Assembly (NCBI GenBank): GCA_033002965.1
Contig: JAURVB010012979.1
Location: 62,001-126,000, forward strand
Length of the DNA stretch: 64,000 nt
Direction of reading: 5' to 3'
DNA from: Piper betle
Lineage: Eukaryota; Streptophyta; Magnoliopsida; Piperales; Piperaceae
Both the position numbers and the translations under genes were made by a program. The notes beneath the pieces were generated by a model. It made no database searches, was not told where the DNA came from, and saw nothing but the letters and a program-made list of their open reading frames with translations. This document shows positions 11,401 to 23,316 of the stretch, in pieces; positions within the stretch are counted from its first letter, which is position 1, and each line of letters opens with the position of its first letter.

Positions 11401-14127
11401 TACACACAACTCTTCTAAATTATAAACATTGCTTTTGCTTCCCCGACAAAGCTATGATCTTCCTGTCCTTTCATTCAACGCCTCTCATTCCCACACCAAA
11501 AACATGCCTACCTTCTCAAAACCTCTTGTTCGGGGCTAAATAGTCTATATATAGCTATTGTATGAGGTGGGGGGAGAAAAATTTTCTTACCCAAAATTTG
11601 ATCCGGGCATCAATTACAAGGATAATTTAAATCTATTTTTAAAAGAAGAATAAACAAAATTTTAAACCCCTCCCCCAATGGCGGTGGCAATGGCCCCATG
11701 GCTGCGCCGGCCAACTTTGGCCGCGGGCGGCCATATCTGGCTGCCCATTGGCCAAATTTTACTGTGGTTAGCCACCGTGAGCCGAACTTAGTCGTCCCCC
11801 AATCATATCTGGTCGAGGGACGAGTAAGTCCAACTACGGTGGACAAATCTAGTTATGCCTTAAAAAAATAAAAAGTAACTAGTGGCAAGTTTCCGACTAT
11901 TGCCAACTGGGCGGGCCTAGCCAATGTTGACATTGATGGCGACCAGGCCCACCAAGCCGACTGTGGCTGGAACTTGGCCGCCAATGAGAGGGTGGAGGGG
12001 TGTTTTATTTATTTTATTTTTTTTCTTTCATCAAATTTGAGTTGTCCTTGTGATCAGACGACTTATATTAGAGTTGGCTCATATAATCTTTTTAATATAA
12101 TATATATATATATATATATATTTCATTGTTTTATATATCTTAAATTAACATGTAAATTTAAAATTACAATTATCTAAAATAATTTTGCACTAACAAAATA
12201 TAAAATATTTCAATCATCTTAACTATTGTAAATTAGTATTACAAACTAAAAATTAAGCGTCTAAATAAAGAGTTTAAATTGCATACAATGAAAAGTTTCA
12301 TTGTTAAGATTGGAGTAAAGATAAATTTTATAATTATATATAAAATGACTAAATAATCTTTGCCAAAATAAATAAAACAGTTACCGTATAATCATTTGTT
12401 GTTACCATTTGTGTTCAAGGTTGGCTTATTTAAATTTATTGACATTTTCACTATTTTCTTATACGAGGATTAAAATTCACATTTTTAGTACATTTAATTT
12501 AAAATTGAACGGCGGATAAATTGATAAATCTGATGATCATTTACAACCCTACCTAATTGTAAATTTCTTTCCGATCGAGGATTTTTTTATCTTAATTAAG
12601 TTTAAATCACAATATTTGGGCCTTCCTTTTAATGACTCTGATATTTCTATTGGGATAACATTAATATGGTCTATTTTTCACAATAAAAATGTTTGAATTT
12701 AGCTGTATTTTGGATCTTACATATTCATATAGTACTCAATAAGTTATATTAAATAAATTATTCACAACACTTGTTTAATAATATAGGCAATTTTTGTAGT
12801 TATGTGAATTTGGTCCTTGGATGAAGACATGAATTCTGGACAACGAGGCGGACTATGCTTTTTTTGTGTGGAATTCCGTGTGAGGCCCACTTCTTTTTAG
12901 ATTTTTATTTTTTCATGTTAAAATCACTTTTTTTTATTTAAAAAAAAAAGAATTTCGGTTCTTCCAATCACGTCGGTCTCATATGGCCAACTGGAGTCGG
13001 ATCCAATCAAACTTTGTTGTGACAGGTTTGTTGATCTTGATTAATGGATCTTGGCTTTACATTTGGACTTTGTTTCTAGGATCCCAATAGCATAATTGGA
13101 GTCGCCTCAGTTGTGATTGTGATTTGATCATAATTTAAAATTTTAAAATTAAGACTTAACTCGACATGTCATAAAATGAAATTAACTTATAATTGATTTA
13201 AGGTCAACTCGAAGTCATTAATATTAATTTTTAAATTATATAAATAAATAATTATTTTAAATTTGTATATATATATTAATTTTTGATACTTAAAATTGAT
13301 AAATATATAATTTATATTACTTAAAAATATTAATTTAGTTAATATAAAAGAAAGATAATATATTTTGATAATTTTTATTATTTAACTAAACGAGTCAATT
13401 GTAAAATCAATCACTTTGAAGACATCTATAAAATTTAACTCAGTAAGCTATAGATAAGAATCGACATATGGAGTTTTAAACTATAGTAATCGCGATCATG
13501 ACCATATTAGTAACCAACTAGGTGGGGTGTATTAGATCTCTTAAAATAAGCCTCACATTAAATATTGAGATCCATTGTATTAATGAAAATGTATTAATGA
13601 TCTTCATTTTCGATTAATTATTTTTATAAAATAACTTTCCCTACCAAGTTGTACTTAGACGGTCATTATAGTACCGCTAATTATTTGCAATCTTCTCGAA
13701 TAAGTTAATTCACAGTATGTCACAAATTACATTTAGCTCAACTTAAACTCTAAATTAAAATACAAACAACCAATCAATTCTTGCAAAATGTAATATCATA
13801 AAACTTTTGTTTATGATATTACCACTACAAAAAGATTTTATTATTTCAATCGGTTTTTCTTTCAATTTTGTAAATACCTTCCTCCTCTTGAGAACTTGAA
13901 AATGAGCAATTTTGGCAAATATGCTTTTCGTGAGCCATTTACATATTAAGGTTGACGGGATAATTTTACTCGGTTAAATTATAAATCGAGTAAGTCAAGT
14001 CAAGTTTAGTTGTCTTCGCATTAATTAATTTGTCTTTGAATTCAAGTCAAATTCAATATGATTTGAGCCAAATAAAATTTGAGTTAAAGTTTGAGCCAAC
14101 TTGAGTTTTGTTAAAAAAATTTTAAAA
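8403..14127. other. AT-rich spacer without recognisable genes
   Basis: About 5.7 kb of AT-rich DNA. Simple repeats include TTAA units at 9181-9200, a GAC run near 9347-9362 and a TA run at 12101-12121. Two islands differ in composition: about 10255-10360, which contains the palindrome CTCCACGTGGAG, and about 11660-11990, rich in 'ggcc' and 'gccg' words, which may be a fragment of a mobile element. A TATA-like 'ctatatatagc' near 11550 has no gene after it. Short open frames here have no recognisable products. Confidence 0.4.
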
Positions 14128-14935
14128 AATTGAAGGATTAAATAGTTCAACCTTATATAAATCACAGGTCTAATAATCTCTTTATGTACAAAACCATATA
14201 ACATCATCATAATGAACAACTTGTTATTACTAATTCCATGACCTATATAAATAGTTAATTATAAAGTAAAATATTTAGTATATACAAATAAATTTTAAAC
14301 CAAATTAAATTGACAAAAAATAGAGATAATTTATCGTAAGATCTTATAGATATATAGGTTGTACAACTTTATCAGCAAATAATGTTTGAACATTTAGAAA
14401 TGCCTTCAATAGCAATTTTAAAATTTTAACAAATAAAGATGATAAGACCTTATAAATGATTATAATTGGTCGAAAATGTACCCATGGCCAATTAAATTTC
14501 AGTTATGAACCAAAATTTAACTCTCAACTTATCGCTGACCGAAATTCATTGAAATCAAACCTAATTTTTTTCTTCGGTTAGCTTTCGGTTTGGTTGGTTT
14601 ACTCCGAACTCTGTTCACATGTAATTAAAATGGTTCAACCTTGAATAAACCACAAGTCTAATACTCTCTCCGGGAACAAAACTATGTATTATTATATAAT
14701 ATTACAATAATAAATAAATTATTATTATTATTATTATGACCTATATAAATAGTTAAACATAAAATTTATAATTAACATATACAATTAAATTTTAAACCAA
14801 ATCATACTGATAAAAAAATAGAGTGATAAATTGGTATAACGTCGTCTAGCTTCATAGTCTATAAGATACAATGAGGAAATAACGTTTAAGCACTCATTAA
14901 ACACTTTTAAAGACAATTTTAAAAATTTTAATACT
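14128..14935. repeat. Diverged direct duplication, about 500 bp period
   Basis: Blocks at about 14128-14440 and 14630-14935 share, in order, 'gttcaacctt', 'aa.cacaggtctaata..ctct', 'atgacctatataaatagttaa', 'aaattttaaaccaaat.a' and 'aaaaaatagag', then a stretch ending in 'caattttaaaa.tttaa'. Identity is patchy, so the event is old. The AT-rich unit codes for nothing recognisable; it is possibly a pair of tandem non-autonomous elements. Confidence 0.5.
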
Positions 14936-15165
14936 TAACACTTATCATTATTTGTACATGTCTTAATACCAATCGGGGGCCTGGCCGTAGAATAATTAAA
15001 TTAAAAACGGTAAGACCTTCCAACATATTATTATTCGCAAAAAATATACGCGCTAGGGATTAATTTTTATATACGTGTATATTTTAAAAAGGTCTGGTTT
15101 TTTTTAAAAAAAAGAGGAGGATAAGAATTTGAGGCGGGCCCACCGTTTGGGTGGCAATAACAATT

Positions 15166-15207
15166 CACGTGCAGCAAATCCAGTCGACGCCATGAGATAT
15201 ATATAAA
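15166..15207 (+). promoter_or_regulatory. G-box plus TATA box of the JAZ gene
   Basis: CACGTG lies at 15166-15171 and TATATATAAA at 15198-15207, about 240 bases before the JAZ start codon. The G-box is the known binding site of MYC2-type bHLH activators, which drive JAZ genes in the jasmonate feedback loop. The proposed leader of roughly 210 bases contains a tiny upstream frame, ATG-CTG-TGA at 15390-15398. The sites are seen directly; their use is inferred from position. Confidence 0.6.
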
Positions 15208-15445
15208 CATGAATGGCACACTCACAATTCACAATCAATCAAAGAGCAGAAGAAGTGGAGGAGGAGGAGGAAAGCACACCATCCACCGATTGATCGCTAG
15301 GGATCTTATTTTTGCACAGCTTGGCAGCTTGTTCTTGGGTAATTTTTCTGAGGTTGGAAGGTATTGAGCAGCTTAGTTTCTAGACGTGCATGCTGTGAAT
15401 TGATCGAGGAAGGTAGCTGCGAGATCGACGGCCGAGGTTGGGAAG

Positions 15446-16677
15446 ATGGTGGCGGCGGCGGCGAGGGAGAAGAGGAACTTCAAGCAGACGTGCAGCTTGT
15501 TGAGCCAGTATTTGAAGGAGAAGGGGAGCTTCCCAGGTCTTGGGCGCGGATTGGCTTGCGGTTTGGCTGAACAGCAAGGTGAATACTTCGATTTTGTGTA
15601 AGTTTTTTCGTTGTTTGTGAACGGCAAGGTCGTGTTTTGATGGGGGTTGTGTTGCAGGTGCGGTGACCACCATGGATTTGCTGCCCAAGATTGAGCAGAG
15701 CAGGGAGACCCCCATTGCCCCTGTCAACGCTGTTGGATGCAATCCCGCCGCCGGCGGCGAGTCGCCGGAGAAGCGGCAGCTGACCGTGTTCTACGGCGGC
15801 CGGGTGCTCGTCTTCGACAACTTCCCGGCCGACAAGGCCAAGGAGCTCATGCTTCTCGCCGGAAAGGCCTCTTCTCCTCCCGCCCCTCCTCCCCCCGCAA
15901 CCGCCGCCGACGCCCTCCCTCAACGGCCCTCGCCGGCGACTGCCTCCGGTGAGCTCTCCGCTTTCTGGGTCTTTCTCATTATGTGCTTTTGCGGTTGATT
16001 TTGAGAAGAAAAGGTTCGATTTTGATGGATAGATTTGTTGATTTGTGATTTGAACTGCGTTTTTTTCCAGATTTGCCGATTGCAAGGAAGAATTCGTTGC
16101 ATCGATTCCTCGATAAGAGAAAGGACAGGTGAGCAAATTCAACAACTGCCTTGATTTAGGTTCCAATACAAGCACAGAGAACATAGATCTATGGTTTTCA
16201 CACATATATATGTTACAACATAGATCTCTCCAGAAATCTGAATATCTTAACATTGAATTTGTTGTTTGCAATATTGATGGTTATATATTTGTATGTATAC
16301 AATATATATGTGATAATAACAAGTAGTAGTGTTGGAAATTTGGAATAAAACTATTATTAGATGCTCTACTTTGTTAACCGTCTGGAATTTATATATATAT
16401 ATATGTGTGTGTGAGAAAAAACACCATTAAGCCATGTTTAGGGTTTTTTAACTTTTAAGCCCCAAAAACTTGCTTGCACATTAAGAAATATAAGTGTGAA
16501 ATGGTTTTCATATTTAATTATTGTTAATTAAAGGCTTATTATAACTCTAGGAAACAAAATGATGAACAAGTTATTTAAAAATATTATAGGATTAGCTCAA
16601 AAGCTCGTGTGCCGCCGGCAATTGAGAAGCCGGAGAGCAGCAAGTCGTGGCTCGGGTTGGCTTCTCCGATGGACTAA
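15446..16677 (+). CDS. JAZ: JAZ (TIFY family) jasmonate-response repressor
   Basis: Four exons: 15446-15578, 15658-15948, 16071-16128 and 16590-16677; phases agree and give 189 aa. The N-terminus has the NFKQTCSLLSQYLKEKG stretch typical of JAZ proteins. The TIFY (ZIM) domain, about residues 105-135, contains TVFYGGRVLVFDNFP, where TIFY is the variant TVFYGG, and mediates JAZ dimerisation and NINJA binding. The Jas motif starts PIARKNSLHRFLDKRKDR and is completed by the last exon; it binds COI1 and MYC factors in the nucleus. The C-terminus reads SWLGLASPMD, a weak EAR-like LxL context. The Jas motif is split by a 461 bp intron, the conserved Jas intron. Reading into that intron gives TGA at once (AGG TGA), so retention would make a protein without the motif's C-terminal part. 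Exon 2 is GC-rich. The start has upstream stops and a good context. Frame intact. Confidence 0.95.
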
Positions 16678-16755
16678 GAAGCCGTCGACTTACAAGCCGG
16701 AGAGCAGCAAGTTGTGGCTTGGGTTGGCTTATCCAACGGACTAAGAAGCCGTCGA
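16627..16755 (+). repeat. 67 bp tandem duplication of the JAZ C-terminal coding end
   Basis: Copy 1 (16627-16693) covers the last 17 codons, the stop and 'gaagccgtcga'. Copy 2 (16694-16755) repeats it with five substitutions and ends at the same 'gccgtcga' word. Copy 2 would read KPESSKLWLGLAYPTD followed by a stop. Because the period is 67 bp, copy 2 lies in a different frame from copy 1, and copy 1 already ends in TAA, so copy 2 is now 3' UTR or flank. Confidence 0.9.
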
Positions 16756-17038
16756 TATTAGCATACATTTACGTTTTTTTTACTCAACTCCAGCTTGGTC
16801 TACATGACTCGATTCGGCTCGACTTAATTTAACTTGTATTTGGACTTAATTGCATGTGCCAAAGTCAGTGTCTTTTCTTTTACCATCTACTAGGGTTGTT
16901 GGCAGCTTTAACCACCTCAACTAATTCCTTCTCGTCAGAAACCATTGTTATAGAAGCTTATGAAGTTGATTTGATCAAAATTTATAGTTTATTTTGATTG
17001 GTTGAAGTTAAACCAACTAAAATATTGTGGCATTTATA

Positions 17039-17040
<2 letters not shown>

Positions 17041-17082
<42 letters not shown>
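17041..17082. repeat. (AT)21 microsatellite
   Basis: Uninterrupted AT dinucleotides over 42 bases, readable directly. Such loci are usually length-polymorphic. Confidence 0.95.
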
Positions 17083-17087
<5 letters not shown>

Positions 17088-17929
17088 CAAGCTTTTCTAT
17101 ATTTTGTGTTGAGGCTGGTTTGTTAGTTGATTAGGTATCTTATTGTCCATTTGGTGTGAAATATAATTTTTTAAGTTTAAAGTGTGAAACATGTGGAGAG
17201 TAATTTAGGTAGTAACATTTTGTTGGTCTATGTAATATACCTTTAAACTATGAGGCCACAAGTCTTCAATCTTCATTAAGATATAATTAGTGAAATTGCA
17301 TACTCTTATGCTCTTATAAAGAACTTGACAATATATTGAAGCTTGCCCATATATCAAATTAGCCCAAATTTTGTGTAATGCTATCTACACCTATGGGATT
17401 ACTTGCTAATTCTCCTACTACAGCTGTGATTGGCTTATTAATAAATCGCTTCGGCTCGAAAAAAAAATGAAAACTCAATTTGTGAACATTTTTTTAATAG
17501 TTTTTTGAACCTTCCATTGTCATCCCACTTAACTGCAACATGTGAATATGGAAAACAAAATATTAGAGAAGTTTGTTTGTGATTTCTTATTTTTCGTGTA
17601 CTTGAAAAGCTAAAGTCCGACGGTGACCGAAAATTTTTTACTTAATATATCTAATTTAGTGTTTTTTATTCGGGTTTAGGCTTGGGACAGATAATACAAA
17701 AAAATTAAACAATAATAGAAAGCAATGGAAACATTATCAAATAATGAACTTTTAAAGTAGTGGGTTTGTTCTTCAAGAAGATGCTGCGGAGTGTACTTGG
17801 ACTTCGTTGGTGGTCCAAATTAATGTTCCAACTAATTAATCACTTTGAAACTACCCAATACGGACTAGTTTTAGGTGCAAATGTGAAAGTCATCTTAGAT
17901 TTCAATTTTGCTCGTTTTGCACAAGCAAC

Positions 17930-18145
17930 TTCTTTGGACTGGTGCAATTCTGGATCGTAATATTCAATCTTGATGTTGATGGCTCACTAAAGGGTGCCTA
18001 GATTTTTTTTGTTTTTGAAAGAATCTCTATAAGCGCGTATCCCTGCTATCACAAATTATGACGTTGATATTTTATATTAATGAGAAAATAAGACATCCTA
18101 AATAAAATGTGGTTGCAAATGCTTTGGGGTCACCGAGGAATGCAT
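17930..18145 (+). mobile_element. Possible decayed LINE RNase H-like fragment
   Basis: A short stretch near 17958-17998 reads FNLDVDGSLKGA and then a stop, resembling the 'KINVDGS' start of plant non-LTR retrotransposon RNase H domains. About 110 bases on, another frame reads NVVANALGSP, resembling the 'NxxADALA' segment near the end of that domain. Frames change and stops intervene, so only a remnant would remain. The two matches are short and the call rests on their order; it could be chance. Confidence 0.3.
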
Positions 18146-19081
18146 TCTCCATCATCAAATATCATGTACAGTTATTTGAAAAACGTGTGATATGCACACA
18201 AGATATGAAAAAAAGAGGGTTTTAATCTATTTTAGTGCCATTTATAGTTTATTCGATTGTTTAAAATATTTATGCTCGCAGAAGCATCTAGGGCTGTAAG
18301 TAGTCTACTGGTTTATTAGTTTATTTACCCGTTGTGTCAAATTAAATTAAAATAAAATGGCTAATTTGTTTTTTACTATTTAAAAAATAGTAAAAAATGG
18401 CAAGTTTAATTAAGCCTCTTTGATCTTGAAATGATAGTGGTAGAATCATTTGCCCTTATTGTTTTATCAAAGATAATTATTTGTTGGACATAAAAATATT
18501 CATCGGTATAAATAAGAGGAAGTATTATTATTATTTAATTAAAATTTTATATAATTTTATTCTTTTAAAAGTTGGTTTGACATCAATATATGGTTGACGT
18601 GACATTAAATTTGTGTTTTTTAGAAGATATTTGTATTATTAATGAGTTTTGTGGTTTTAAAATTGACCAATTGTTAACGATTTATGATCAGCTAAATTGG
18701 TCAAAACTCAATAATAACAAATGGTCATAAAAATGGTGGCAAGTAGTTTTGTAATAATTAATAATAAAAAATTGGTAAATGGTGATGATAAATATATTCG
18801 ACTGAGTGCACCATAACAACACTGGCTTAGGTTTTAAAAAAGAAAAAGAAAAAACTCACCATCTTATGGGCTTGATAAAGAACGACCATCTAGTTAATTG
18901 GGCCGGCCCATGAGTATATGGGCCTACCTCTCCCTAATTTTTGAACCAATTTGATCTTCTCCTTCGTTTCCCGCCTTTTATCCCCCAATTCAAACCACCC
19001 CCGCCGCCGCCGCCGCCGGACTTCCGATCAGAAGGCCGCGCTCCGCCGCCTTGCACCGCCGACCACCACCACCACCACCAT

Positions 19082-22000
19082 ATGCGGATCCCTTCCCTCT
19101 CCATCACCTTCGACGGTGACGCCGACGACGACGATTTTCAGATCCCCAACCGCCCCCATTCCCTCCTCCCTGCCGCTGACGAAGAGGCACAGATCCGCGG
19201 AAAGGAGAAAGCTGTAATCGGTGTTTCGGCACTGTGCGGGCTGGGTTTTCAGGAGGGTTGGGGTGGGAAGGGCGGGAAAAACGGTTACTTTGTGAACTCG
19301 ATCGAGTCGAGGCTGCTGGCGGGTGGGGTGTCGGGGAGTGGCGTGGAGTCGGAGGAGGTGGGGGATGAAGATTTTGTGCTGGGGATGCAGCTTGATGAGC
19401 TGATTGGTTTGTGCTCGGAGGATTGTCTTGAGGGGCAGGAAGAAGGTGATCTGGGGATGCCGGAGGAAGCTGTTCTTGATGGCTGTGTTGAGTGCCCGTC
19501 ATGTGGGTCGGACATTTCTGATTTGAGCGAGGATTTACATCAGGTTCACACAAATGAGTGTCTTGACAGAGACGAAGATTCAAAGGTATCGAATTTTGAT
19601 TAAGTTGTTAAGACAAATATTAGAGTTTTTAGGAAAAGCGGTGAATGTAGTAAGAGTAGGATTTTATAAATTTGATTTGTAAATTGATCCAAGTGACGAT
19701 TTTTGCAGAAAGAAAATGTTAACACTTTCGTTGTTTTTCGGATATCTGCTGAATTTAGAACTCTAGATGGTGGTCTATGAGATATTTTAAAACATTTTCT
19801 GAAAATTGATGCGTGCTATTTATATTTATCTTGTCCGACTCTCAGTTGCAGAAACATGCAAATTTGCCTCCTATTCTCAAATCATGTTGACAATGAAAAG
19901 ATTTCCAGTTACTGGATGGGTCTGACCATGATTTTCGCTTGCAGATAGAGGCAGTTCAGGTTGAGGTTAAACCCAATGTGCCTCAACAAGCTGAGGCTAC
20001 TTCAATGGTTGTTGATTGGCTGCGCAATCTAGGTCTCTCAAAGTTTTAGGAAGCGTTTGTTAGGAGGAAATTGATTGGGAGTCATTGAAATGCATCAGCG
20101 AATAGGTCATAGTTTTATCTTCAGATAATATTCAAAATTCACCGTTACTGGGGCTGACATTTTACTGTCTAGCTGTTGTGCAACTGATCCTGTAAATTGG
20201 GATTTTGCAGGATTTACTGGCATTGGAATTACAGCTCTTGGTCCAAGAAAGAAGATTATGAATGCAATTGATCAGCTTAGGAATGGATGTGCACCTGATG
20301 TGGTCAGGCAAACAACTACTATCAAAGTTAGAGCAGAGGAGAATAAAATGCTTACTGCTCCTGGAAATAAGTTGACCACGGAGTTTTCTCAAGTTCCTGT
20401 TTGTGACAGGGTTAAAAGTCCTAGACGTCCTACCATGCACCATGGTCAGGAAGGAAGTATTTCTGAATCTCGCCATAGGAAGGTACCTCCAAGGGCACAA
20501 ATGCATGGTGGGAAGTTTCAGGACATTCCACCTTGGTGTGTCATACCCGGAACACCATTTAGAGAGGTATTCCTTTACTTTTCTTCATCTATTTCTTGAG
20601 TTCTGCTTTCAGAATATACACACTTCTAGCTTTCATGCTTTCTTAATTTGTTTTGAATAACTTTGGTTCTCTTTCCCTCGGTCAAGCATCTACATTCATG
20701 TCAGTGGCTTTTGAATATGACTTTGACATATTGCAAAAACTCTGCAGAACAAACTTTAAAAATCTAGTGTTTTTTTCCTAATTACTAAGGCTGATGATAT
20801 CATTTGCAGTGGTTTTTTCCTGATATTGTAATGTCTATCAATGAGAATTTAGTGGCCTTAATTGAGGCAGCAAATCTGATTCTGGCATCTATTTTAAAAT
20901 GGGCAGATAATATTTGCTAGAAGTTTTGCGGTTGAAATGATTTTAAACCATTGTATGCCTAAGCAATTTTATTATGTTAGACGATGTATAATTTTGTCAA
21001 GGTAATTTTACGAAAAGAAATTAGTTGAATAAACTGTATGATTTGGTGTATGGCAATGCATCATTTGGAGCTATTACTCTTTGCAATGGTAGTTACTCAA
21101 GTTAGGTTGTTTATTTGTGCTAATTTTCAGGATGCTTTTCGTTACTTAAATGGGGGTTGTACACATTGGTTTCTTACTCACTTTCATACAGACCGTAAGT
21201 TCTTATTACTGGACTGAAATTAAGCCAAAATAGCCCCCAATGCTAAATACTTCTTATCTTAAACATGAAAGCTTGTCTTTCAATATTCTAGTCATAATTC
21301 GGTCCAAAAAATCATCACAACTTTGACTAACAAATTTTAGAATTGCCGGGTTTAGACTTTCTCCTTGTTTATAGCATTTAGGAATTTTGCCCATCTTTAG
21401 CTATTTCAATTATAAAAAATTCAATTATGTCTTACTTTTCTGTCTTGTATTAAAAAAATGTATGTTCAGCTCATTGCTTCTATGATGATTTTGTGTAGAT
21501 TATCAGGGTCTTACACGGAGCTTTTGCCATGGAAAAATTTATTGTTCTTCTGTGACAGCTCGCCTTGTAAATGCATAGATGGGAATTTCGTGGAACAAAT
21601 TACAAGTCCTGCCTCTGAATGAAAAAATCACCATTGCTGGTGTGAGTGTCACATTCTTGAACGCAAACCATTGTCCAGGTTCTGTGATGATTCTCTTTGA
21701 ACTGCCAGACACGAAGGTATATGTCCCATATATTTATGGTTTTGGTAATGATCTTTTGTAATTAATTGTTTGAAATTGTGATTTTAGGCCATTCTACAAC
21801 CGGAGATTTTCGATTTTGTGAAGAAGTGGCCGTCAGTTCTGTCTTGTCGTCCTGTCGTATACACACGCTAATCCTCGATACCACTTATTGCAATCCTGAG
21901 GTTGGCGATGAAAGACATATTTATGCCCGTCCAAATCCTAATTAGTGCCTTTAACGAGGTTATGATATCTTACTAATGCATGATTATATTGTAGTATGAC

Positions 22001-23316
22001 TTTCCGAAGCAGGAGGCATTAATACAGTTTGTCATTGAGGCAATTCAAGCAGAGACATTCAATCCCACAGCTCTGTTCCTGATTGGAACATATACTTTTG
22101 GTAATCTGTGCCTTCTTTCTGCTTCATTCCTGAAGGCTGAATGGAATAAATATTTTTTATCTTGCAGTGATTTCATCTGAAAGACTTTCTCATGGCTATG
22201 TGAAGGAAAAGAGAGGCTTTTCCTGGAGGTGGCTCGGTTTTACGGAAGAAAATATATGTTGGTGCTGCAAAGTTAAGGCTGCTAGAGTGTTTGGGCATTC
22301 CTGATGAGCAAATGCAGTGGTTTACTCTTAATAAATATGAGTGCAACATACATCTTGTGCATTTGTGGAGTATTGCCAGCTTCAAGCGGATGAATCATGT
22401 ATCCACCCGTTACCTGGTCAGTAATAAAAAGTGATGACGCCTGTTATATTGATAATCCAACAACTACACTGACAATCTATGCGCATGACAGGGCCAATAT
22501 AATCAGATTGTTGCGTTTTCTCCCACAGGGTGGACTCATGGGAAACCGAAAAGAAGACAGCAGGGAGAAGGTGGCAGCAGGGAGCTATCATCAGGTATCT
22601 AATCAACTTGCATGCATTTGTGCTTGCTTTTTGTCCTTTGAAATTTGTGACCCCTAATAACTGGTAGTTTTTGGAAAGTCTAACCGAAGATCTCTGCAAC
22701 ATGCTTATGACCTTGATAGTACTCACAGGGACTGTATGGTCAAGGTGTTGTTAGAATCAGATGCTGATGGCATGTATTTTGATGTCATGTTTCTCTTTCA
22801 TAACACCAGTTATCCTATCCATCATATTCTTGAATTGTAGTTTCAAGTCTTTTCATGTCTTTTCTACATTGAGCTCTTGAAAAGTAAATTAGTGTGTGTG
22901 ATTTAATAATTTTTTTCTTTTGAATTTGATGCAAATATGGTTACTAGTCATGCCAAACTAGGTGAACCGACATCTCAAGCCATTGACATTTGGTGATATG
23001 CTTACATGCAAATGTTTGGAATGAATCATCCCATCTGTAAATGATTGCTATAGTCTACTCCTTTTATTGCACCATTAAACCATAAACTCAGGGACTGCAT
23101 CTTGTTTCATTCTTGAAAAAGAAAAATGAAATTGATCTGGAACTAATGCTCAAAGTTGATGGATATACAGTTATGAAGTTCCCTACAGTGAGCACAGCAG
23201 CCTTATCGAGTTGAGGGAGTTTGGAAGAGTTCTTTCCCCTGAGAAAATAATCCCAAGCGTAAAACAATCGTGGCCCAGGATCCTCTAATGCCATGGTTGC
23301 TCTTCTTAACTTCTGA
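19082..23316 (+). pseudogene. SNM1: Broken SNM1-type DNA crosslink-repair nuclease (metallo-beta-lactamase/beta-CASP)
   Basis: Ten exon-like blocks follow the plant SNM1 order: 19082-19585 (acidic N-terminus with a CPSCGSDISDLSE zinc-finger-like motif), 19945-20105 and 20211-20566 (SAM-like domain and linker), 21131-21194, 21499-21716, 21788-21900, 21995-22100, 22206-22416, 22507-22594 and 23171-23316 (nuclease core). The HFHTDH metal motif is formed across the 21194/21499 junction, and ANHCPG and LDTTYC are present. Lesions include in-frame TAG at 20047-20049, TAG at 20103-20105, TAG at 21576-21578, and frame breaks near 20063, 21797 (where HTGDF is expected), 22250, 22570 and 23265. Intact family members are nuclear 5'-3' exonucleases that process interstrand crosslinks. 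Several substitutions to stop codons argue for genuine decay, although some indels could be base-call errors. No intact protein of family length can be made from this sequence as read. Confidence 0.85.

Larger units (their letters stand above)
16756..19081. other. Spacer between JAZ and the SNM1-like locus
   Basis: AT-rich DNA without a recognised intact gene. It contains an AT dinucleotide microsatellite at 17041-17082 (21 units) and a decayed LINE-like fragment near 17930-18145, listed separately. From about 18895 the sequence becomes CT-rich and then CCG/CCA-rich, which fits the leader of the gene that starts near 19082; an upstream open stretch there (18941 on) lacks an ATG. Confidence 0.45.

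Noticed and set aside
15480..16271. 263-residue minus-strand frame opposite the JAZ gene
   Set aside because: It lies opposite JAZ exons 2-3 and an intron, with low-complexity Gly/Arg content and no family; antisense shadow.
19104..19583. 159-residue minus-strand Pro/His-rich frame
   Set aside because: Antisense of the GC-rich first SNM1 block; no recognisable protein.
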